64,000 nt of DNA. Origin: Yersinia thracica (GTDB lineage: Bacteria > Pseudomonadota > Gammaproteobacteria > Enterobacterales > Enterobacteriaceae). Every line of letters begins with the position of its first letter. The first letter of the stretch is position 1. A program made the position numbers and the translations under genes. The stretch covers positions 1 to 64,000 of the forward strand of contig NZ_CABHXX010000121.1 of NCBI RefSeq assembly GCF_902170565.1, given 5' to 3'. Under the pieces are notes generated by a model. That model was not told the origin of the DNA, did not search any database, and worked only from the letters and a program-made list of their open reading frames with translations. This document shows, one piece after another, positions 59,304-64,000 of this stretch.

Positions 59304-60065
59304 ATGCCCACATTGGTCACACTAAATAAAATATCCGTCACTTTTGGTAGTCGGCGGGTATTAAATGATATTTCCCTTTCGCTGCGTCCGGGGAGAATTC
59401 TCACCCTGCTTGGGCCAAATGGTGCGGGCAAATCAACACTGGTTCGCGTGGTGTTGGGGTTAATTGCCCCCACCAGTGGCACTCTTGTTCGTGAGCCAGG
59501 TTTGCGCATTGGCTATGTTCCACAAAAGCTTCATCTGGATGCCACCTTGCCGCTAACCGTGAGCCGCTTTATGCGCTTGAAACCGGGTGTTAAAAAAGCG
59601 GATATTTTACCAGCGCTGAAACGAGTGCACGCTGCGCATCTATTAGACCAGCCGATGCAAAAACTGTCCGGTGGTGAAAACCAACGCGTTCTTTTGGCCC
59701 GTGCATTATTAAATCGGCCGCAGTTATTAGTGTTAGATGAGCCAACGCAAGGCGTTGATGTTAATGGTCAATTAGCCCTGTATGACTTAATTGAACAGTT
59801 ACGCCGAGAACTCGGCTGTGCCGTTTTGATGGTTTCCCATGACCTGCATTTAGTGATGGCCAAAACTGACGAAGTATTATGTCTTAACCAACATATTTGT
59901 TGTTCCGGTGCACCAGAAGTGGTTTCAACTCATCCTGAGTTTATCGCCATGTTTGGTCATCGCGGAGCAGAGCAATTAGCGGTTTACCGCCATCACCATA
60001 ATCATCGCCACGATTTGCACGGAAAGATTATTTTGAAAAACAGTGGGAGCCGGACGCATGATTGA
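59304..60065 (+). CDS. znuC: Zinc import ATPase ZnuC
   Basis: The ABC subunit of zinc import, 253 residues. Walker A is [14 protein letters not shown], signature LSGGENQRV, Walker [13 protein letters not shown], and the switch His is in [10 protein letters not shown]. The C-terminus is His-rich ([13 protein letters not shown]), which may hold zinc at the inner face. It overlaps znuB by eight bases. Confidence 0.97.
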   Translation: MPTLVTLNKISVTFGSRRVLNDISLSLRPGRILTLLGPNGAGKSTLVRVVLGLIAPTSGTLVREPGLRIGYVPQKLHLDATLPLTVSRFMRLKPGVKKADILPALKRVHAAHLLDQPMQKLSGGENQRVLLARALLNRPQLLVLDEPTQGVDVNGQLALYDLIEQLRRELGCAVLMVSHDLHLVMAKTDEVLCLNQHICCSGAPEVVSTHPEFIAMFGHRGAEQLAVYRHHHNHRHDLHGKIILKNSGSRTHD

Positions 60066-60843
60066 ATTATTGTTGCCTGGCTGGTTAGCCGGTGTGTTGC
60101 TGGCTACTGCGGCCGGCCCTCTGGGGTCTTTTGTCGTCTGGCGGCGGATGTCTTATTTTGGCGATACTTTAGCGCATGCATCATTGCTGGGTGTTGCATT
60201 CGGTTTATTGCTCAATGTGAACCCATTCTATGCCGTGATCGTGATGACTATGGTGCTGGCACTCATTCTGGTGTGGTTAGAACGCCGCCCACAATTAGCT
60301 GTCGATACTCTGCTCGGGATTATGGCTCATAGCGCATTATCTTTGGGCCTGGTGGTAGTCAGCCTGATGCATAACGTGCGGGTCGATTTAATGGCCTATC
60401 TGTTTGGCGACCTGCTTTCTGTGACTCTGAGTGATATCTGGCTCATTGCCGCTGGAGTGGTCGTGGTGCTGGGGATACTGTGCTGGCAGTGGCGATCATT
60501 GCTATCAATGACCATCAGCCCGGAGCTGGCCCATGTAGACGGTGTAAATTTAGAGCGCGTTCGGATGCTGCTGATGCTAGTGACCGCACTGACCATAGGG
60601 TTGTCGATGAAATTCGTCGGCGCACTGATTATCACTTCCTTGCTGATAATCCCAGCGGCTGCTGCCCGCCGCTTTGCCCGGACACCAGAACAAATGGCCG
60701 GTATTGCTATTGGTATTGGCATTGTCGCGGTGACCGGCGGTTTAACTTTCTCTGCTTTCTATGATACCCCGGCAGGCCCTTCCGTCGTTCTTTGTGCCGC
60801 TGTAATGTTCATCCTGAGTCTGTCACAAAAAGCACGCGCATAA
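60058..60843 (+). CDS. znuB: Zinc import permease ZnuB
   Basis: The membrane subunit of ZnuABC, 261 residues as in E. coli, with about eight hydrophobic segments of the ABC-3 type ([39 protein letters not shown]). The start at 60058 overlaps the znuC stop by eight bases; a frame opening at 60043 is less likely. A 9-bp hairpin, CAGGGCTGT/ACAGCCCTG at 60899-60925, lies between it and convergent ruvB. Confidence 0.96.
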   Translation: MIELLLPGWLAGVLLATAAGPLGSFVVWRRMSYFGDTLAHASLLGVAFGLLLNVNPFYAVIVMTMVLALILVWLERRPQLAVDTLLGIMAHSALSLGLVVVSLMHNVRVDLMAYLFGDLLSVTLSDIWLIAAGVVVVLGILCWQWRSLLSMTISPELAHVDGVNLERVRMLLMLVTALTIGLSMKFVGALIITSLLIIPAAAARRFARTPEQMAGIAIGIGIVAVTGGLTFSAFYDTPAGPSVVLCAAVMFILSLSQKARA

Positions 60844-60898
60844 CCCAATGATGAATACAGCGCTCACTGAGAAAGCTGTTGCTTGAAAATAACCTTTA

Positions 60899-60925
60899 TC
60901 AGGGCTGTCCATTGCACAGCCCTGC
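60899..60925. terminator. Hairpin between convergent znuB and ruvB
   Basis: CAGGGCTGT and ACAGCCCTG form a 9-bp stem with an 8-base loop. There is no strong T-run on either side, so it is a weak or bidirectional terminator. Confidence 0.5.
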
Positions 60926-60936
60926 ATTAAAGAGGC

Positions 60937-61941
60937 TTATTCTTCGCGGGTGATACCAAAATGTTTATAAGCATGATTGGTGGCAATGCGCCCGCGGGGG
61001 GTTCGCTGGATAAAACCTTGCTGGATTAAATACGGCTCCAGCACGTCTTCAATGGTTTCCCGCTCCTCACCAATTGCCGCCGCCAGGTTATCCAACCCCA
61101 CTGGGCCACCCATAAATTTATCAATAACAGCCAGCAAGAGTTTACGGTCCATAAAATCAAAACCTTCGGCGTCGACATTCAGCATATCCAGCGCTTTCAT
61201 CGCCACATCGCCATTGATAGCACCATCGGCCCTGACCTCAGCGAAATCACGCACGCGCCGTAACAAGCGGTTGGTGATCCGCGGTGTTCCCCGGGAGCGA
61301 CGGGCTAATTGGTGTGCCCCGTCAGGAGTGAGTTCCAGCCCCAAATATTTGGCACTGCGGGTGACGATATGCTCTAAATCAGCAACTTGATAAAATTCAA
61401 GGCGCTGCACAATACCAAATCGGTCACGTAACGGCGCAGTTAATGACCCCGCGCGAGTCGTCGCGCCAATCAAGGTAAATGGCGGTAAATCAAGTTTGAT
61501 TGAACGCGCCGCCGGTCCTTCGCCAATCATGATATCCAGTTGATAATCTTCCATTGCCGGATAGAGGATTTCTTCAACCACAGGTGATAAACGATGGATT
61601 TCATCAATGAATAATACGTCGTGCGGCTCAAGATTGGTCAGCATGGCAGCCAAATCGCCCGCTTTTTCCAACACCGGGCCAGAGGTGGTACGCAGATTCA
61701 CCCCCATTTCATTAGCAACAATATTTGCCAATGTGGTTTTGCCCAGCCCCGGTGGGCCAAATATCAGCACATGATCCAGCGCATCACCGCGCTGTTTCGC
61801 CGCCTGAATGAAGATTTCCATTTGCTCGCGGACATGGGGCTGCCCGACATATTCTGCCAACAGCTTCGGGCGGATAGCCCGATCAATACTCTCTTCATCA
61901 GTGATAACACCCGCAGAGATCAGGCGGTCTGCTTCAATCAT
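60937..61941 (-). CDS. ruvB: Holliday junction branch migration ATPase RuvB
   Basis: The hexameric AAA+ motor that drives branch migration with RuvA. It has 334 residues. Walker A is [14 protein letters not shown], Walker [12 protein letters not shown], sensor 1 IGATTRAG, and the arginine-finger region TAPLRDRFG; the winged-helix C-terminal domain contains [13 protein letters not shown]. It follows ruvA after 13 bases. Confidence 0.98.
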   Translation of the reverse strand: MIEADRLISAGVITDEESIDRAIRPKLLAEYVGQPHVREQMEIFIQAAKQRGDALDHVLIFGPPGLGKTTLANIVANEMGVNLRTTSGPVLEKAGDLAAMLTNLEPHDVLFIDEIHRLSPVVEEILYPAMEDYQLDIMIGEGPAARSIKLDLPPFTLIGATTRAGSLTAPLRDRFGIVQRLEFYQVADLEHIVTRSAKYLGLELTPDGAHQLARRSRGTPRITNRLLRRVRDFAEVRADGAINGDVAMKALDMLNVDAEGFDFMDRKLLLAVIDKFMGGPVGLDNLAAAIGEERETIEDVLEPYLIQQGFIQRTPRGRIATNHAYKHFGITREE

Positions 61942-61954
61942 TATCTACCTCTAC

Positions 61955-62572
61955 CTATAACGCGGCACGCAAAGCATCACGGATCAGGGTTTCACAATCA
62001 GCACCTGGCTTAGCAATTTTGCTCACTAAACGGCTAGCTTCTTGGGGTTTATAACCTAAAGCCACCAGCGCAGAGGCGGCCTCTGCTTCGATATCGGCAT
62101 CAGAGATTTGTGACGAACTACTGGCGGGTAACTGAATATCACCGGTATTATTGAACAAGTCGCCATTGAGGCCTTTAAAGCGGTCTTTCATTTCAACCAC
62201 CAAGCGCTCAGCGGTCTTCTTGCCGACACCCGGTAATTTCACCAAAGTGGTGATATCTTCCCGTTCAACCGCCGCCACAAATTGTTGTGCTGACATGCCG
62301 GAGAGAATGGCCAGTGCCAGTTTTGGCCCCACACCATTCACTTTTATCAACTCACGAAACAGCGCCCGTTCTTGCTTATCATTGAAGCCATACAGCAGTT
62401 GGGCATCTTCGCGCACCACAAACTGGGTAAAGATAATGGCTTCCTGCCCCAATTCTGGCAGCTCATAAAAACAGGTCATTGGCAGTTGGACTTCATAGCC
62501 AACGCCGTTTGTTTCCAGCAGCACCAAAGGTGGCTGTTTTTCCAGAATGATACCTCTGAGGCGCCCTATCAC
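61955..62572 (-). CDS. ruvA: Holliday junction DNA-binding protein RuvA
   Basis: The tetrameric protein that grips the four-way junction and loads RuvB. It has 205 residues: an OB-fold domain first ([20 protein letters not shown]), helix-hairpin-helix motifs in [18 protein letters not shown] and [20 protein letters not shown], and a C-terminal RuvB-binding domain ([14 protein letters not shown]). First gene of ruvAB with a LexA box upstream. Confidence 0.97.
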   Translation of the reverse strand: MIGRLRGIILEKQPPLVLLETNGVGYEVQLPMTCFYELPELGQEAIIFTQFVVREDAQLLYGFNDKQERALFRELIKVNGVGPKLALAILSGMSAQQFVAAVEREDITTLVKLPGVGKKTAERLVVEMKDRFKGLNGDLFNNTGDIQLPASSSSQISDADIEAEAASALVALGYKPQEASRLVSKIAKPGADCETLIRDALRAAL

Positions 62573-62631
62573 GTTGACTTTCTCCTCGTTTACCCATATC
62601 CGGGTATAAACATAATGGCTGTTTATAGCAT

Positions 62632-62658
62632 AAAAAAGGCTGGATGGATATCCAGCCT
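62632..62658 (-). terminator. ruvC terminator overlapping the ruvAB LexA box
   Basis: On the minus strand AGGCTGGAT, a four-base loop and ATCCAGCCT form a 9-bp stem followed by TTTTTT, a good terminator 37 bases past ruvC. The same bases form the LexA palindrome. Confidence 0.85.
62640..62655. promoter_or_regulatory. LexA (SOS) box of ruvAB
   Basis: On the minus strand the site is CTGGATATCCATCCAG, fitting CTG-N10-CAG and, as far as I recall, differing from the E. coli ruvAB box by one base. It lies about 68 bases before the ruvA ATG. ruvC on its upstream side is not SOS-controlled in E. coli. Confidence 0.82.
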
Positions 62659-62694
62659 ACAATAACAGTTAACCTGCTCGCATTAAAATACACG

Positions 62695-63216
62695 TCAACG
62701 GAGCCTGCCACGAGCCAACACCATTTGGTCATTACCCAATCGCAGGGTATTTTGGCTTAGGTGACAATGGGTTATAGCAATTGCCAATGCATCAGCGGCA
62801 TCAGCCTGAGGGTTCGCAGGGAGTTTCAACAGTGAGCGCACCATGTGCTGAACCTGGCTTTTTTCTGCCGCTCCTGTACCTACCACTGTTTGTTTAACCT
62901 GCCGAGCCGCATATTCGGAAACCGGCAAATTCAGATTTACCGCAGCGACAATCGCCGCCCCACGCGCCTGGCCCAGCTTTAAAGCTGAATCTGGGTTTTT
63001 CGCCATAAACACTTGTTCGATAGCAAAAAAGTCGGGTTGAAACTGGGTGATAATTTCAGTGACACCTGCATAAATCAACTTCAGGCGAGTCGGCATATCG
63101 TCAACGACAGTGCGAATACAGCCGCTACCCAGATAAGTCAGCTGGCGACCTTGTTGGCGAATGACGCCATAACCGGTGACACGAGAACCGGGGTCGATGC
63201 CTAATACGATCGCCAT
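62695..63216 (-). CDS. ruvC: Holliday junction resolvase RuvC
   Basis: RuvC cuts Holliday junctions symmetrically within the RuvABC complex. The 173 residues are the E. coli length. The four acidic catalytic residues are Asp7 ([11 protein letters not shown]), Glu66 (FAIEQVFM), and Asp138 and Asp141 ([10 protein letters not shown]). It lies upstream of ruvAB on the same strand but is separated by a terminator, and downstream of yebC. Confidence 0.98.
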   Translation of the reverse strand: MAIVLGIDPGSRVTGYGVIRQQGRQLTYLGSGCIRTVVDDMPTRLKLIYAGVTEIITQFQPDFFAIEQVFMAKNPDSALKLGQARGAAIVAAVNLNLPVSEYAARQVKQTVVGTGAAEKSQVQHMVRSLLKLPANPQADAADALAIAITHCHLSQNTLRLGNDQMVLARGRLR

Positions 63217-63278
63217 ACCAGTTTATTCACCTTGTTTAGTTCTTCTCATGACACTGGCCACAAAACGCGACCAGTGTT

Positions 63279-63303
63279 ATACCCGTCATATTTCAAGCTG
63301 CAA
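63279..63303. repeat. ERIC end remnant between yebC and ruvC
   Basis: TATACCCGTCATATTTCAAG with the following CTGCA is the terminal 25 bases of an ERIC element; the rest of the element is absent. The remnant is 21 bases from the yebC stop codon. Confidence 0.65.
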
Positions 63304-63324
63304 TAGACCTGAAATCACACTGAA

Positions 63325-64000
63325 TTACAGGGTTGCTGCCACTTCATCAGAGATTTCACCGTTATGGTAAACCTCTTGCACATCATCCGAGTCTTCCAGC
63401 ATATCAATCAAACGCAGTAGTTTTGGTGCAGTTTCTGCATCTAAATCAGCTTTAGTTGATGGGATAAGAGAGACTTCAGCGCCTTCTGCGACCAAACCCG
63501 TGGCATCCAGTGCATCTTTCACCGCCCCGAGAGATTCCCAGGCGGTAAAGACATCAATAGCACCATCATCATAGACCACGATATCATCAGCACCGGCTTC
63601 CAGTGCCGCATCCATCACCGCATCTTCTTCTAAACCCGGTGCGTATGAAATAACACCTTTTTTGGTGAATAGATAAGAAACAGAACCATCAGTCCCCAAA
63701 TTACCACCTGTTTTGGTGAATGCATGGCGAACTTCAGATACGGTACGGTTACGATTATCACTTAAGCATTCAACCATCACGGCAGTGCCGCCTGGGCCAT
63801 AGCCTTCGTAAATGATGGTTTCCATGTTGTTATCTTCATCACCGCCCACACCGCGGGCAATGGCGCGGTTCAGGGTGTCGCGCGTCATGTTATTCGACAA
63901 TGCTTTATCAATAGCCGCACGCAAACGCGGGTTAGCACCGGGGTCACCACCGCCCAGACGGGCTGCTGTTACCAACTCACGGATAATTTTAGTGAAAATT
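63325..64000 (-). CDS. yebC: YebC/PmpR family regulator, 5' part outside the window
   Basis: The C-terminal 225 codons of a YebC/TACO1-type protein of about 246-247 residues; the start lies beyond the right edge. The visible sequence begins within [18 protein letters not shown] and includes [18 protein letters not shown] and [19 protein letters not shown]. Family members bind DNA as regulators and some help ribosomes translate proline stretches. It is upstream of ruvC on the same strand, the conserved yebC-ruvC order. Confidence 0.95.
   Translation of the reverse strand, partial: IFTKIIRELVTAARLGGGDPGANPRLRAAIDKALSNNMTRDTLNRAIARGVGGDEDNNMETIIYEGYGPGGTAVMVECLSDNRNRTVSEVRHAFTKTGGNLGTDGSVSYLFTKKGVISYAPGLEEDAVMDAALEAGADDIVVYDDGAIDVFTAWESLGAVKDALDATGLVAEGAEVSLIPSTKADLDAETAPKLLRLIDMLEDSDDVQEVYHNGEISDEVAATL

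Overview
The window reads as chromosomal DNA of a gammaproteobacterium of the genus Yersinia, most like the Y. enterocolitica group. This rests on three observations: nearly every protein is the length of, and recognisably close to, its Escherichia coli counterpart; gene order follows the E. coli xthA-topB-gapA-yeaGH, dadAX-fadR-minCDE-fadD and zwf-pykA-znu-ruv blocks with characteristic gaps; and the intergenic DNA carries many ERIC-type repeats, including enlarged copies with internal inserts of the kind described in yersiniae. The species call is an inference; no rRNA or tRNA gene was found.

Layout. 1-10.4 kb: DNA repair and nucleotide clean-up (xthA, nudG), ynjH-topB-selD, nitroreductase ydjA, sppA, ansA-pncA, yeaC and msrB. 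10.7-17.6 kb: gapA, yeaD, the outer-membrane protein MipA, and the yeaG-yeaH stress kinase pair. 17.7-25.5 kb is the most accessory part: a DMT exporter with a histidine-rich tail, an orphan secreted protein, a LysR regulator divergent from a pirin, a PAS-GAF-GGDEF-EAL protein and an MFS drug-type exporter. 25.7-33.9 kb: D-alanine catabolism (dadA-dadX), SpoVR-like ycgB, fadR, nhaB, dsbB. 34-39 kb: a second LpxA-like acyltransferase, two small secreted orphans (one behind a Fur box), ycgN, ycgM, a lytic transglycosylase and ycgL. 39.7-48.9 kb: minCDE, rnd, fadD, a Slp-type lipoprotein, tsaB, yoaA, yoaB. 49-55.7 kb: mdtJI with a probable upstream leader peptide, eda, zwf, hexR, pykA. 55.9-64 kb: lpxM, mepM, znuA/znuCB, ruvC, ruvAB and the truncated yebC at the right edge.

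Connections. FadR is encoded here and a good FadR operator lies before fadD. HexR is encoded divergently from zwf, whose promoter carries a HexR-type palindrome. A Zur box lies between znuA and znuCB, a LexA box before ruvAB, a perfect CRP box before dadAX, and a strong Fur box before an uncharacterised secreted protein. YeaG, YeaH and the SpoVR-family YcgB, which are genetically linked in many bacteria, are all in this window though at two loci.

No CRISPR array, prophage, insertion sequence or toxin-antitoxin pair was recognised. The least ordinary items are the LpxA paralogue with a bulky residue at the acyl-chain ruler position and a terminated transcript ahead of it, the Fur-controlled small secreted protein, the histidine-tailed DMT exporter, the absence of edd between zwf and eda, the mdtU-like leader, and a repeat family found between convergent gene pairs.
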